Assembly: GCF_000467105.1 (NCBI RefSeq)
Contig: NZ_BATI01000008.1
Location: 124,001 to 188,000, forward strand
Source: Aquipseudomonas alcaligenes NBRC 14159
GTDB taxonomy: Bacteria > Pseudomonadota > Gammaproteobacteria > Pseudomonadales > Pseudomonadaceae
Length of the DNA: 64,000 bases
Direction: 5' to 3'
Shown one piece after another: positions 30,219 through 39,959 of this stretch. The position numbers and the translations under genes were made by a program. Position 1 is the first letter of the stretch. The number at the start of each line of letters is the position of its first letter. The notes under the pieces are model-generated. The model worked only from the letters and a program-made list of their open reading frames with translations, did not search any database and was not told where the DNA came from.

Positions 30219-30968
30219 TTACAGGCTGTGCATCAGCTTGCGCACACCGGCCACATGGCGCCGGCTGACGGTCAGGGCGTCCGGCCCCAGACCCTTGAGA
30301 TAGAGCTGGAAGTGCCCCAGCGGCGTGCGCTGCAGACGCTCGATGCGTTCGCGGGCGACCAGCGCATTGCGATGGATGCGCACGAAGCGTTCGCCGAACT
30401 CATCCTCCAGCGCCTTCAACGGCTCGTCCAGCAGCACCTCGCCGCCTTCATGGCGCAGGGTCACATACTTGTGGTCGGCGATGAAGAAGATCACCTGCTC
30501 CAGCGGAATCAGCTCGATACCCTTGCGGGTACGCGCGCTGATATGGCTGCGCGGGCCGGCGCCATTGCCGGGCATGGCCGGGCGCGTCAGCGCCGCCAGC
30601 TGCACGCGGTTGGGCCGCTCGGCCTTCTTCAGCGCGGCAGCCAGGGCCTCAGGGCGCACCGGTTTGACCAGGTAGCCGACGGCACTGACGTCGAAGGCCT
30701 CCAGGGCGAACTCGTCATGCGCGGTGCAGAAGATCACCGCCGGCGGCGCCTCGCGTTCGCACAGTTTGGCTGCCACCTGCAGGCCATCGAGGCCGGGCAT
30801 GCGGATGTCCAGCAGGACTACGTCCGGCCGCAGGCTGTCGATCAGCGCCAGCGCTTCTTCGCCGTTGCTGGCCGAGGGCTCGAGGACACGATAACCCTCG
30901 AGTTCGCCGACCATGCGGATCAGGCGCTCGCGGGCAAGGGGTTCGTCATCGACGATCAGCACATTCAT
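30219..30968 (-). CDS. algR: Response regulator AlgR (LytTR family)
   Basis: A 249-residue regulator: CheY-like receiver with D54 ([10 protein letters not shown]) and acidic pair D7/D8, then a LytTR DNA-binding domain ([22 protein letters not shown]). In P. aeruginosa AlgR controls alginate, type IV pilus minor pilins, cyanide and rhamnolipid genes. ATG overlaps the algZ stop (ATGA), so sensor and regulator are coupled. Confidence 0.96.
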   Translation of the reverse strand: MNVLIVDDEPLARERLIRMVGELEGYRVLEPSASNGEEALALIDSLRPDVVLLDIRMPGLDGLQVAAKLCEREAPPAVIFCTAHDEFALEAFDVSAVGYLVKPVRPEALAAALKKAERPNRVQLAALTRPAMPGNGAGPRSHISARTRKGIELIPLEQVIFFIADHKYVTLRHEGGEVLLDEPLKALEDEFGERFVRIHRNALVARERIERLQRTPLGHFQLYLKGLGPDALTVSRRHVAGVRKLMHSL

Positions 30969-32047
30969 ATTGCTCGGGCTTCCTGCATGAGTCTCGAACA
31001 AGGATAGCGTAGACAGGTGAAGTGGCGCCCGTCACGGCGATCCACGCTGAGACTCGCGCCGGGGCCGAAAAGTGCCGCCAGGCGCGCATCGATATTCACC
31101 AGGGCCTGGTGGGTTCCGCGCGACGGCTGCTGATCGGCGACTTCCTGGAAGGGGTTGCTCACGCAGAGCTGGAACACCCCATCACGGTAGTCCGCCTCGA
31201 TCCGTACCAGTCCGCCCTCGATGCGCGGCTGGATGCCGTAGATCAGGGCATTCTCCAGCAGCGGCTGCAAGGTCAGCTGGGGGATCGGCAGATCCGCCGG
31301 CACATTTTCCACCTGCCAATCCAACTGTAGCCGGTCGCCGAGCCGATAGTGCTCGATCGACAGATATCGTTTGCCCAATTCCAGTTCCTCGGCCCAGGAC
31401 ACCAGGGTACCGGGCTTGGCCAGGCTGGCGCGGAACAGATCGGACAGATCAAGCACCGCCTGCTCGGCCTTGACCGGGTCGACCACCACCAGGCTGGCGA
31501 TGCTGTTCAGGCTGTTGAACAGGAAGTGCGGACGGATACGCGCCTGCAGCGATTCGATGCGCGCCTTCAGCTCGGCCTGCTGCTGCTTGCGCCACTGACT
31601 CTGCAGGTAGAAGTAGCGCAGCATCAGGCCGGACATGATCAGGCTGATCAGCGCATGGCGCAGGTACAGGTTAACCTCGCCCTCACGCGGCAACACGCCG
31701 CCCAGGTTGAAGTAGTCAGCCACCGTGGTGCAGGCCAGCGTCAGCGCTACCACCAGCGTGCAGCACAGTGCCCCGGCCAGGGCCGCTCGCAGGCGCGCCA
31801 GCAGCGGCCGCAGGCGGCACAGCAGCGCCGCCGAGAGCAGCACGATCCACTGCACGAACAGTGAGGTCAGCGCCAGGCGCTCCCAGTTGAACGCGGGCAG
31901 CATGGGTTCGGCCAGCACCAGCACCAGCACCAGCAGCTCGGCCAGCAGCACCAGGCCAAGCAGCGCCTCGGGCTCGCACAGCTCCGGCAGGAAGAAATCG
32001 TCGTCCGGGGCGAGGGTGCGCCCCTTGTTGAACCATTGGATTTTCAT
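30965..32047 (-). CDS. algZ: Sensor protein AlgZ/FimS (LytS-type histidine kinase)
   Basis: A 360-residue membrane protein: about four N-terminal hydrophobic segments (residues ~28-145), then a His_kinase domain of the LytS class with H174 in RIRPHFLFNSLNS. The ATP-binding N-box is LQPLLENALIYG; the G-box is weak, as noted for AlgZ proteins. Partners with AlgR in twitching motility and alginate control. Divergent from argH across a 210-bp intergenic region that must contain both promoters. Confidence 0.95.
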   Translation of the reverse strand: MKIQWFNKGRTLAPDDDFFLPELCEPEALLGLVLLAELLVLVLVLAEPMLPAFNWERLALTSLFVQWIVLLSAALLCRLRPLLARLRAALAGALCCTLVVALTLACTTVADYFNLGGVLPREGEVNLYLRHALISLIMSGLMLRYFYLQSQWRKQQQAELKARIESLQARIRPHFLFNSLNSIASLVVVDPVKAEQAVLDLSDLFRASLAKPGTLVSWAEELELGKRYLSIEHYRLGDRLQLDWQVENVPADLPIPQLTLQPLLENALIYGIQPRIEGGLVRIEADYRDGVFQLCVSNPFQEVADQQPSRGTHQALVNIDARLAALFGPGASLSVDRRDGRHFTCLRYPCSRLMQEARAI

Positions 32048-32257
32048 CCCTGCAGTTTCCTTGTGTGCGCCACCGGGCGGCAAGCCAGAGCGGCCCGGCC
32101 GGGCCAAAACGGTGACCCAAATGCCGCCGAACCACGCAAACTGTGACGGCGGCAACAGATCGGCGCGGCCTCGGTTTTCCCGGCAAGGCTGTTATTATCG
32201 ACACACTTTGTCCGTTTCGCAGGCGCCCGCCGCGTCTGCCCTGCCACGAGTCCAGCC

Positions 32258-33652
32258 ATGAGCAGCGAAAAAACCAACCAGTCCTGGGGCGGCCGCTTCA
32301 GCGAGCCCGTCGACGCCTTCGTCGCCCGCTTCACCGCCTCGGTCGACTTCGACAAGCGCCTGTACCGCCACGACATCATGGGCTCGATCGCCCACGCGAC
32401 CATGCTGGCCAAGGTCGGCGTGCTGACCGCGGACGAGCGCGACGCCATCGAGGCTGGCCTCAAGCAGATCCAGGCCGAGATCGAAGCGGGCCAGTTCGAC
32501 TGGCGCGTCGACCTGGAAGACGTGCACATGAACATCGAGGCGCGCCTGACCGACCGCATCGGCGTCACCGGCAAGAAGCTGCACACCGGCCGCTCGCGCA
32601 ACGACCAGGTGGCCACCGACATCCGCCTGTGGCTGCGCGACGAGATCGACCTCATCCTCGCCGAAATCACCCGCCTGCAGCAGGGCCTGCTGGGCCTGGC
32701 CGAAGCCGAAGCGGACACCATCATGCCCGGCTTCACCCACCTGCAGACCGCCCAGCCGGTGACCTTCGGGCATCACCTGCTGGCCTGGTTCGAGATGCTG
32801 TCGCGCGATTACGAGCGCCTGGTAGACTGCCGCAAACGGGTCAACCGCATGCCGCTGGGCTCGGCCGCGCTGGCCGGCACCACCTACCCGATTGCCCGCG
32901 AGATCACCGCTGAACTGCTGGGTTTCGACGCCGTTGGCGGCAACTCGCTGGACGGCGTGTCGGATCGTGACTTCGCCATCGAATTCTGCGCGGCCGCCTC
33001 GCTGGCGATGATGCACCTTTCGCGCTTCTCCGAAGAGCTGGTGCTGTGGACCAGCGCCCAGTTCCAGTTCATCGACCTGCCCGACCGCTTCTGCACCGGC
33101 TCCTCGATCATGCCGCAGAAGAAGAACCCGGACGTGCCGGAGCTGGTGCGTGGCAAATCCGGCCGGGTGTTCGGCGCCCTGACCGGCCTGCTGACCCTGA
33201 TGAAGGGCCAGCCGCTGGCCTACAACAAGGACAACCAGGAAGACAAGGAACCGCTGTTCGACGCCGCCGACACCCTGCGCGACAGCCTGCGCGCCTTCGC
33301 CGACATGGTTCCGGCGATCAAGCCGAAGAAGGACATCATGCGTGAGGCGGCCCGCCGTGGCTTCTCCACCGCCACGGACCTCGCCGACTACCTGGTGCGC
33401 AAGGGTCTTCCCTTCCGCGACTGCCACGAGATCGTCGGCCACGCGGTGAAGTACGGCGTGCAAACCGGCAAGGACCTGGCCGAGATGAGCCTGGACGAGC
33501 TGCGCCAGTTCAGCGAGCAGATCGGCGACGACGTGTTCGCCGTGCTGACCCTGGAAGGCTCGGTCAACGCCCGCGACCATATCGGCGGCACCGCGCCGAA
33601 CCAGGTACGTGCCGCCGTGGCGCGCGGCTGGGAACTGCTGGCGACGCGCTGA
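32258..33652 (+). CDS. argH: Argininosuccinate lyase
   Basis: Cleaves argininosuccinate to arginine and fumarate, the last step of arginine synthesis. 464 residues; fumarase/aspartase superfamily signature [12 protein letters not shown] with the mobile-loop serine, plus [13 protein letters not shown] and the FTHLQTAQP block. Opens [17 protein letters not shown]. Standard neighbour of algZ in pseudomonads. Confidence 0.98.
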   Translation: MSSEKTNQSWGGRFSEPVDAFVARFTASVDFDKRLYRHDIMGSIAHATMLAKVGVLTADERDAIEAGLKQIQAEIEAGQFDWRVDLEDVHMNIEARLTDRIGVTGKKLHTGRSRNDQVATDIRLWLRDEIDLILAEITRLQQGLLGLAEAEADTIMPGFTHLQTAQPVTFGHHLLAWFEMLSRDYERLVDCRKRVNRMPLGSAALAGTTYPIAREITAELLGFDAVGGNSLDGVSDRDFAIEFCAAASLAMMHLSRFSEELVLWTSAQFQFIDLPDRFCTGSSIMPQKKNPDVPELVRGKSGRVFGALTGLLTLMKGQPLAYNKDNQEDKEPLFDAADTLRDSLRAFADMVPAIKPKKDIMREAARRGFSTATDLADYLVRKGLPFRDCHEIVGHAVKYGVQTGKDLAEMSLDELRQFSEQIGDDVFAVLTLEGSVNARDHIGGTAPNQVRAAVARGWELLATR

Positions 33653-33679
33653 TCGCCCGCCAAGGGAAAAGGACTTCCC

Positions 33680-33922
33680 ATGCTTGAGCTGTTGCTACGT
33701 GGCCTGCTGTTCCTCGGCGAGGCCATTCTGGGGCTGATCTTCGGCTACTTCTTCTACAGCGCCGGCTGGCTGCTGTTGCGCCTGCTGACGCTGGGCCGCT
33801 ATCCGCGCCTGCCACTGCGCCAGATCGATCCGGACAGCCCACGCGGCAACTGGATCGCCTCCTTCGGCGTCCTCTGTCTGGTTGCCCTGCCACTGGCTGT
33901 ACTGGTTCTCCTCTACGGCTAA
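33680..33922 (+). CDS. Small membrane protein, function unknown
   Basis: 80 residues with two hydrophobic segments (LLFLGEAILGLIFGYFFYSA and FGVLCLVALPLAVLVLLYG) flanking a short basic loop. RBS AAAAGGA precedes ATG 33680. It follows argH by 27 bp and precedes a GNAT gene, so it may share their transcript. Confidence 0.75.
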   Translation: MLELLLRGLLFLGEAILGLIFGYFFYSAGWLLLRLLTLGRYPRLPLRQIDPDSPRGNWIASFGVLCLVALPLAVLVLLYG

Positions 33923-33941
33923 ACACTTCGAGAATATTCGC

Positions 33942-34421
33942 ATGAGCCTGCATATCCGCACCGCCACAGCCGATGATGCCGCACTGATCCTGCGCTTCAT
34001 CACCGACCTGGCCATTTACGAGAAGGCCGAACACGAGGTGCAGACCGACGTCGCTGGCATTCGCGACAGCCTGTTTGGCGCGGGCTCGACCACCCATGCG
34101 CTGATCTGCGAGCAGGATGGCGTGGCGATCGGCTTTGCCGTGTATTTCTTCAGCTACTCGACCTGGCTGGGCAAGCACGGCATCTACCTGGAAGACCTGT
34201 ACGTCGCGCCGGAATACCGCAAGCTCGGCGCCGGCAAGGCGCTGCTGCAGCATCTGGCACAACTGGCCGTGGCCAAGGGCTGCGGGCGCATGGAGTGGGC
34301 CGTGCTGGACTGGAACACACCGGCCATGGAGTTCTACGAGTCCTTCGGCGCCCGCCCCAAGGACGACTGGATCTCCTACCGCCTGACCGGCCAGGCGCTG
34401 CTCGACTTCGCTGCCGGCTGA
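33942..34421 (+). CDS. GNAT family N-acetyltransferase
   Basis: A 159-residue GNAT protein. Acetyl-CoA binding motif A is LEDLYVAPEYRKLGAGKALL, with motif B WAVLDWNTPAMEFYESFGA. This pattern is closest to the diamine/thialysine acetyltransferase-like group (YEKAEHEV near the N-terminus). Substrate may be a polyamine or lysine analogue; not certain. ATG 33942 lies just before the conserved start. Confidence 0.88.
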   Translation: MSLHIRTATADDAALILRFITDLAIYEKAEHEVQTDVAGIRDSLFGAGSTTHALICEQDGVAIGFAVYFFSYSTWLGKHGIYLEDLYVAPEYRKLGAGKALLQHLAQLAVAKGCGRMEWAVLDWNTPAMEFYESFGARPKDDWISYRLTGQALLDFAAG

Positions 34422-34503
34422 GTACCGCCCGGCGCCCTGTGCTTGGGGCGCCCCAGCCGCTCACGTATCTTGCCCAAACGTCCAGCCCCACCAAGGCCGC
34501 CCC

Positions 34504-35256
34504 ATGCGCTCATTCCTGGCTCTGCTCCCGCTTTTCCTGGCTACGCTCGCCAATGCTTCGCCCCTGGCCATCCCGGCCAATGCCAGCTGGCACCTGCAAC
34601 TCAACGGCCCCCTGCAGACGCCCAACCGGCAGGTCTACGACATCGACCTGTATGACACGCCCAAGCAGACCATCACCAACCTCAAGGGCCAGGGCCGCAT
34701 CGTCATCTGCTACTTCAGCGCCGGCACCTGGGAAGACTGGCGCAGCGACGCCAAGCTCTATCCCAAGGCCGCCATCGGCAAGCCGCTGCCGGAGTGGCCC
34801 GGCGAGCGCTGGCTGGACTATCGCCGCAGCGATGTGCGCAAGCTGCTGGCCAAGCGCCTGGACCTGGCCCGCAGCAAGGGTTGCGACGGCGTCGACCCGG
34901 ACAACGTGGACGGCTACAGCAATGACAACGGCCTCAAGCTGACCCGCGCCCAGCAGATCGACTTCAACCGCTGGCTGGCCAGCGAAGCACACAAGCGCAA
35001 CCTCAGCGTCGGCCTGAAGAACGCCGTCGAGCTGCTGCCGCAGCTGGCAGCCTACTTCGACTTCGCGGTCAACGAGAGCTGCTACCAGTACGAGGAGTGC
35101 GGCGGTTACGTGCCCATGCGCCGCCAAGGCAAGCCGATCTTCATCGCCGACTACCGCGCCTACAACGCCAAGCTGTGCAGCCGCGCCAAGACCTCGGGCT
35201 TCCGCCTGCAATTCTTCAAGCTCGACCTCAAGGGTACCGGCAAGCCCTGCCCCTGA
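34504..35256 (+). CDS. Exported GH114 / endo-alpha-1,4-polygalactosaminidase-like protein
   Basis: A 250-residue secreted protein with signal peptide (to about residue 18). The body is a TIM-barrel of the GH114 family: CYFSAGTWEDWR, DYRRSDVRKLLAKRLDLA, GCDGVDPDNVDGY (acidic strand-4 motif), GLKNAVELLPQ and the C-terminal RLQFFKLD. Could hydrolyse galactosamine-rich exopolysaccharide. Confidence 0.87.
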   Translation: MRSFLALLPLFLATLANASPLAIPANASWHLQLNGPLQTPNRQVYDIDLYDTPKQTITNLKGQGRIVICYFSAGTWEDWRSDAKLYPKAAIGKPLPEWPGERWLDYRRSDVRKLLAKRLDLARSKGCDGVDPDNVDGYSNDNGLKLTRAQQIDFNRWLASEAHKRNLSVGLKNAVELLPQLAAYFDFAVNESCYQYEECGGYVPMRRQGKPIFIADYRAYNAKLCSRAKTSGFRLQFFKLDLKGTGKPCP

Positions 35257-35259
35257 GCC

Positions 35260-35406
35260 TCAGGCCCTGCTGCGCAGATGCGCCAGGAAGGCCTCGTCCT
35301 GGCTGCCGTAGACGCTGACGGTGTCGAACGCCAGGCCCTTTTCCAGCAGGGCCAGGCGGACCATGTTGTAGTAGTTGCTGACGGCGAATCCGTGGAGTCT
35401 GAGCAT
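35260..35406 (-). pseudogene. Remnant of a glutathione S-transferase
   Basis: A 48-codon frame on the minus strand reads MLRLHGFAVSNYYNMVRLAL and continues LEKGLAFDTVSVYGSQDEAF, which is the N-terminal thioredoxin-fold start of a GST (normally ~200+ residues). It ends LAHLRSRA-stop. The missing part would include the cis-proline and the whole helical domain. The last residues look like a GST C-terminus, so an internal deletion joining both ends is possible. Not expected to be active. Confidence 0.65.
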
Positions 35407-35523
35407 GGCGGCTTACCGATCCGGAAAACTCCAGTTATCGCTGGCCAGCTGCGTGCGGGAAGCTCCATCAGCCGGCTGAATGATGGCTGTGGCAGACTAC
35501 AGCGCCGCCCACGAGGAAAAGCC

Positions 35524-35799
35524 ATGAGCGAACATGACCACGACGACGATGAAGCCTTCGCCGAAGAAACCCTGATCCAGGCCATCGAGAACCAGCTGGA
35601 AGCGGACAACCCGCCGGCGGCCAAGGCCGTGTACAACAAGCTGACCCTGGTCGGCTACGAGCGCGAGGAAATCCTCGAGCTGATGGCCCTGGTCCTGGCC
35701 CACGAGATCGATGCCATGCTGCGCGACGACCGGCCCTTCGACGGCGCCTGGTATGAGCAGGCCCTGCGCGCCCTGCCGGAGCTGCCCGGGGAAGAATGA
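35524..35799 (+). CDS. Small acidic protein, function unknown
   Basis: 91 residues, strongly acidic N-terminus (MSEHDHDDDEAFAEETL) followed by helical sequence. A compact family found at this place in pseudomonads; no motif tells its role. ATG at 35524 is preceded by a purine-rich stretch (GAGGAAAAGCC). Confidence 0.75.
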   Translation: MSEHDHDDDEAFAEETLIQAIENQLEADNPPAAKAVYNKLTLVGYEREEILELMALVLAHEIDAMLRDDRPFDGAWYEQALRALPELPGEE

Positions 35800-35879
35800 G
35801 CCGGCCTTGACCAAGGTCTATTTCCGCCACGACCTGGTGTTGCTAAGGTGCAATGGCCCCGTTGCGGAAAGGTCACTTC

Positions 35880-36719
35880 ATGGCCGCGCGCTGTCTCCGG
35901 CTCTGCCTCGCCATACTTCTGCCCCTGCTGTGCGCTCCGGCGGCCACGGCCGACGAGGTTTATCGCATCGGCGCCGAGGACGACTGGTACCCCTTTACCG
36001 CGCTGCGCGAGGGCAAGGTGCAGGGCATGTCCGCCGATCTGGTGCGCGCCGCCTTCGCCGCCAGCAATACCCGTGTCGAACTGGTGCCCTACCCCTACTC
36101 GCGCTGTATGGAGCTGACTCGAACGGGCCATCTGGCTGCCTGCTTCAACACCTCGCCGGATGCCGACATCGCCAGCGAATTCCGCCTGCCGCAGGAGCCG
36201 CTGTTCAGCGATGACATCCTGCTCTGGGCGCGGCACGACAACGCTCGGCCGGTGACCGATCTGCAGCAGCTGGCCGGGCGCAAGGTGGCGGTGACCATCG
36301 GCTACGAGTACGGCACCCCCTTCGACAGCCTGGCCGACGTGGAGCGCGTGGAAGTGCGCCGCGATCTCAATGGATTCCGCATGCTGGCGCACCAGCGGGT
36401 GGCCTACACCGCCGCCTATCGCGGCATCGCCGCGGCCCTGTTTGCCGAGCATCCGGAGCTGGCCGGCCAGTTCGTGCCGGTCGCCACCCTGCACCGCCCG
36501 CAGCTGTTCGTCTCCTTCTCGCGCTACCACCCGCAGGCCGAGCTGCTGCTGAGTCGCTTCGACAGCGGCATGCGCGCCCTGCATCGTGACGGGCGCTACC
36601 AGCAGATCATCGAGCGCTGGCATCTCCCGGATGCGACGCCCTCAGGCGACGCCTCTACACTCAAACCAATCCTCACAACAACAAGAGCGCAACGACCATG
36701 GCCTACACCCCCGAACTGA
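35880..36719 (+). CDS. Periplasmic solute-binding protein (SBP_bac_3-like)
   Basis: A 279-residue exported protein: signal peptide to about residue 24 (AAATADEVYRIGAEDDWYPF), then an amino-acid-type binding-protein fold with GRKVAVTIGYEYG and the C-terminal GRYQQIIERWHLPDA that is typical for this superfamily. No permease is adjacent, so it may act as an orphan binding protein or a signalling partner. Its end overlaps the next gene by 22 bp in another frame. Confidence 0.82.
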   Translation: MAARCLRLCLAILLPLLCAPAATADEVYRIGAEDDWYPFTALREGKVQGMSADLVRAAFAASNTRVELVPYPYSRCMELTRTGHLAACFNTSPDADIASEFRLPQEPLFSDDILLWARHDNARPVTDLQQLAGRKVAVTIGYEYGTPFDSLADVERVEVRRDLNGFRMLAHQRVAYTAAYRGIAAALFAEHPELAGQFVPVATLHRPQLFVSFSRYHPQAELLLSRFDSGMRALHRDGRYQQIIERWHLPDATPSGDASTLKPILTTTRAQRPWPTPPN

Positions 36720-36946
36720 TCGCCGAGCTGGAAATTCTCGCCCTGTACAACCTGGACAATCATCAGGAAGGACTCAAGGTGCACAACAACGCCTCCAACC
36801 GTGCCCAGATGGCCATCACCCGTCTGCACGAGAAGGGGCTGGTGACCCAGGCCGACGGCGGCTACCTGACCAGCCTGGGGCTGGATGCCGCCGAGCATGC
36901 CCAGGCGCTGCTGACCATTCTGCGCACCGAGCCCGCACGCGCCTGA
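36698..36946 (+). CDS. TIGR02647 family protein
   Basis: 82 residues, alpha-helical, opening MAYTPELIAELEILALYNLD with HNNASNRAQMAITRLHEKGL, the conserved block of TIGR02647. The layout resembles a small winged-helix (RLHEKGLVTQADGGYLTSLG). Conserved at this location before cyaA in Pseudomonas. Confidence 0.86.
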   Translation: MAYTPELIAELEILALYNLDNHQEGLKVHNNASNRAQMAITRLHEKGLVTQADGGYLTSLGLDAAEHAQALLTILRTEPARA

Positions 36947-37079
36947 CCGAACGGGGCGGAGCGGCCCCGGATTTTCCCCTGCAGCGGCGGCCAGGTGCCG
37001 CCGATACACTGGGCAGAGATGGCTGCCAGATGCCCCGCGGCACTGGTAGTCTTGCTGCCACCACCGCTCCGAGCCGTAC

Positions 37080-39941
37080 ATGACGCGCACCCTGGAAATC
37101 CGCACGGATATCAACGAAGGCATCGACCGCAAGGTCCTGGGGCAGCTGCGCGCGCGCTTTCTCAAGGTCAACGATGGGCGCCTGGGGCGCGCCATGCAGG
37201 CGCTGTCGACGCGCCAGCAACTGGTGCTCAAGCTGTTGCCCCTGCTGTTCCACGTCAATCATCCGCTGCTGCCGGGCTATGTCTCGGCCAGCACACCGGC
37301 CGGGCTGTCCGGCTACGAGCCGGATGACAACACCCTGGCCGAGGCCCAGCGCCTGACCCGCTCGTTCGCCTACAAGGCACGCCGGGGCACGCCCGGCAGC
37401 AAGCCGCCAACACCGATCCAGGGCCTGTTCCTGATGGGCAGCCTGGGCACCGTGGCGCAGGCCGAGCAGAGCGACATGGACCTGTGGGTATGCCATGACC
37501 CGGCTCTCGACGCCCGCGCCCTGGCCGAACTGCGCAAGAAATGCGATCTGCTGGAGGCCTGGGCCGCCACTCAGGGCGCCGAGGCGCACTGCTTCCTGAT
37601 CGACCCAGCGCGCTACACCTTGGGCGACCGCGAAGCGCAGCTGACCTCCGACGACTGCGGCACCACCCAGCACTACCTGCTGCTCGACGAGTTCTACCGC
37701 ACGGCCATCTGGCTCGGCGGCCGCACCCCGCTGTGGTGGCTGGTGCCGGTGTACGAAGAGGCCAACTACCGCACCTACACCCACGCCCTGCTGAGCAAGC
37801 GTTTCGTCCGCGCCGAGGAGGTGCTGGACCTCGGCCACCTGGCGCGCATCCCGCCCGGCGAATTCATCGGCGCCGGCATGTGGCAGCTGTTCAAGGGCAT
37901 CGAGTCGCCCTACAAATCGGTGCTCAAGCTGCTGCTCACCGAGGTCTATGCCAGCGAGCATCCGCGCGTGGAATGCCTGAGCCTGAGGTTCAAGCAGGCG
38001 GTGTACGAGGGCCGTCTGGACCTGGACGAGCTCGACCCCTACATCGTGGTGTACCGCCGCCTGGAGGAGTACCTCACCGCGCGCGGCGAGCTGGAGCGCC
38101 TGGAGCTGATCCGCCGCTGCCTGTACCTGAAGATCGGCAAGCGCCTCAGCGTACCGCCGCGGCAGCGCGCCAAGAGCTGGCAGCGCCTGCTGTTCGAGCG
38201 CCTGACCGGCGAGTGGCGCTGGAGCCAGCGCGAACTGGCCATGCTCGACAGCCGCAGCCAGTGGAAGGTGCGCCAGGTCAGCGCCGAGCGGCGCGCGCTG
38301 GTCAACGAGCTGACCTACAGCTACCGCTTCCTGTCGCAGTTCGCCCGCAGCGAACAGACCGCCATCCCGCTCAACAGCCGCGACCTTGGCGTGCTCGGTC
38401 GGCGCCTGTACGCCGCCTTCGAGCGCAAGGCCGGCAAGATCGAGTTCATCAACCCCGGCATCGCCCCGGACCTGGCCGAGGACACCCTGACCCTGGTGCA
38501 GAGCCCCAGCCAGGAAACCGAAGGCGAAACCCAGTGGGCGCTCTACCAGGGCAACCTGAACGGCCAGGAATGGCCGGACTTCGCCCCGCTCAAGCGGGCG
38601 CGCCAGTTGATCGAGCTGCTCGCCTGGTGCCACCGCAACGGCGTGATCGACACCAGCACCCGCCTGTCGCTGCACCCCGGCAGCAGCGACCTCAGCGAGT
38701 TCGAGCTGTCCAGCCTGCTCGGCAGCCTGCAGCAGGTGGCACCGCTACCCCTGGCGCCGGTCAGCGAGGAAGCCCTGCTGCACGCCGCCGAACCGGCCGA
38801 GACGCTGCTGCTGGTCAACGTCGGCGTCGACCCGCTGAAGGCGCACAGCCAGCTGAATGTACACCTGACCACCGGCCGCACCGACTCGCTGGGCTATTCC
38901 GGCGTGCGCGAGAACCTGGTGCTGACCCTCGACCAGGTCAGCCTGAACAGCTGGAACGAGTTGATGGTCAGCCGCTACGAAGGCCCCAACGCCCTGCTCG
39001 ACTGCCTGCGCGACTACCTCAACGCGCTGCCGGCCGACGGCCGCCGGCCACGCCTGGAGGTACGCTGCTTCTGCCGCAACCGCGCCCAGGCCATCGCCCA
39101 GCGCGTCGAGGAACTGTTCCGCGACACCCTGACCAGCCTCGCCGGCGCCGCGAACAGCCGCTACCTGCTGCAGGTCCAGCAGCACTATCACGTACTGGAG
39201 CTGTTGCCCGGCCAGGTCAGCCACGCCGCCCTGCACGACCTGCCAAGCCTGCTCGAGCACCTCGGCGAGGAACAGCCCAGCTACAGCCCGCTGCACCTGG
39301 ACCGCTACGCCCTGGAAGGCGAGGACCTGGCCCTGATCCTGCCGCTGGGGCGCCCCGACTGCATCCAGGTGTTCTACCGCATCGATGGCGCCCAGGCCGA
39401 GCTGACGGTGCTCGACGAGCACAACGCACTGTGGCGCCAGCGCCTGCCCTATCGCGACGAACAGAGCCTGCTGACGCCGCTGCAACGCTTCCTGCAATCG
39501 GTGCTGTACCGCCGCAACGCCCTGCTGCCACTGGACAGCCCGTTGCCACCGGCCGCCCTGGACATCCTCTATTACGAGGTGCTGCCGGCCCCACCGCAGC
39601 GCGCCAGGCACCTGGAGCGCCGTGCACCGCCACAGGCCCAGGCCGCCCACTCCTTCTACGACGTACAGGCCATCATCGAGCCCGCCGACAGTGGCCGTGT
39701 GCATGTCACCCTGTACTGCAACCACCGCGAGTTCTCCGAACTGGAGTACGGCGCCGAGCTGTTCGCCGCGGTGGCGCGGCACATCCTCAACCAGCGCCGC
39801 GGCGCCGAGCGCTACCCCTGCTACATCACCGACCTTGATCTGTCGCGCATTCTCGGCGACGGCCAGGCGCAGACCACCCACTATCTGCGCTATAAGGCCC
39901 AGCTGGAAGGCGCGCTCAACAGCGCCCTGCAAAACGCCTGA
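37080..39941 (+). CDS. cyaA: Class I adenylate cyclase
   Basis: Makes cAMP from ATP. 953 residues. The catalytic nucleotidyltransferase-like domain is N-terminal, with GSLGTVAQAEQSDMDLWVCHD supplying the G-S and D-x-D metal ligands. The conserved WWLVPVYEE and the long C-terminal regulatory half are also present. In P. aeruginosa CyaA is one of two cyclases feeding Vfr. Start ATG 37080. Confidence 0.96.
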   Translation: MTRTLEIRTDINEGIDRKVLGQLRARFLKVNDGRLGRAMQALSTRQQLVLKLLPLLFHVNHPLLPGYVSASTPAGLSGYEPDDNTLAEAQRLTRSFAYKARRGTPGSKPPTPIQGLFLMGSLGTVAQAEQSDMDLWVCHDPALDARALAELRKKCDLLEAWAATQGAEAHCFLIDPARYTLGDREAQLTSDDCGTTQHYLLLDEFYRTAIWLGGRTPLWWLVPVYEEANYRTYTHALLSKRFVRAEEVLDLGHLARIPPGEFIGAGMWQLFKGIESPYKSVLKLLLTEVYASEHPRVECLSLRFKQAVYEGRLDLDELDPYIVVYRRLEEYLTARGELERLELIRRCLYLKIGKRLSVPPRQRAKSWQRLLFERLTGEWRWSQRELAMLDSRSQWKVRQVSAERRALVNELTYSYRFLSQFARSEQTAIPLNSRDLGVLGRRLYAAFERKAGKIEFINPGIAPDLAEDTLTLVQSPSQETEGETQWALYQGNLNGQEWPDFAPLKRARQLIELLAWCHRNGVIDTSTRLSLHPGSSDLSEFELSSLLGSLQQVAPLPLAPVSEEALLHAAEPAETLLLVNVGVDPLKAHSQLNVHLTTGRTDSLGYSGVRENLVLTLDQVSLNSWNELMVSRYEGPNALLDCLRDYLNALPADGRRPRLEVRCFCRNRAQAIAQRVEELFRDTLTSLAGAANSRYLLQVQQHYHVLELLPGQVSHAALHDLPSLLEHLGEEQPSYSPLHLDRYALEGEDLALILPLGRPDCIQVFYRIDGAQAELTVLDEHNALWRQRLPYRDEQSLLTPLQRFLQSVLYRRNALLPLDSPLPPAALDILYYEVLPAPPQRARHLERRAPPQAQAAHSFYDVQAIIEPADSGRVHVTLYCNHREFSELEYGAELFAAVARHILNQRRGAERYPCYITDLDLSRILGDGQAQTTHYLRYKAQLEGALNSALQNA

Positions 39942-39959
39942 ACGGCAAAGGACTGCCCG

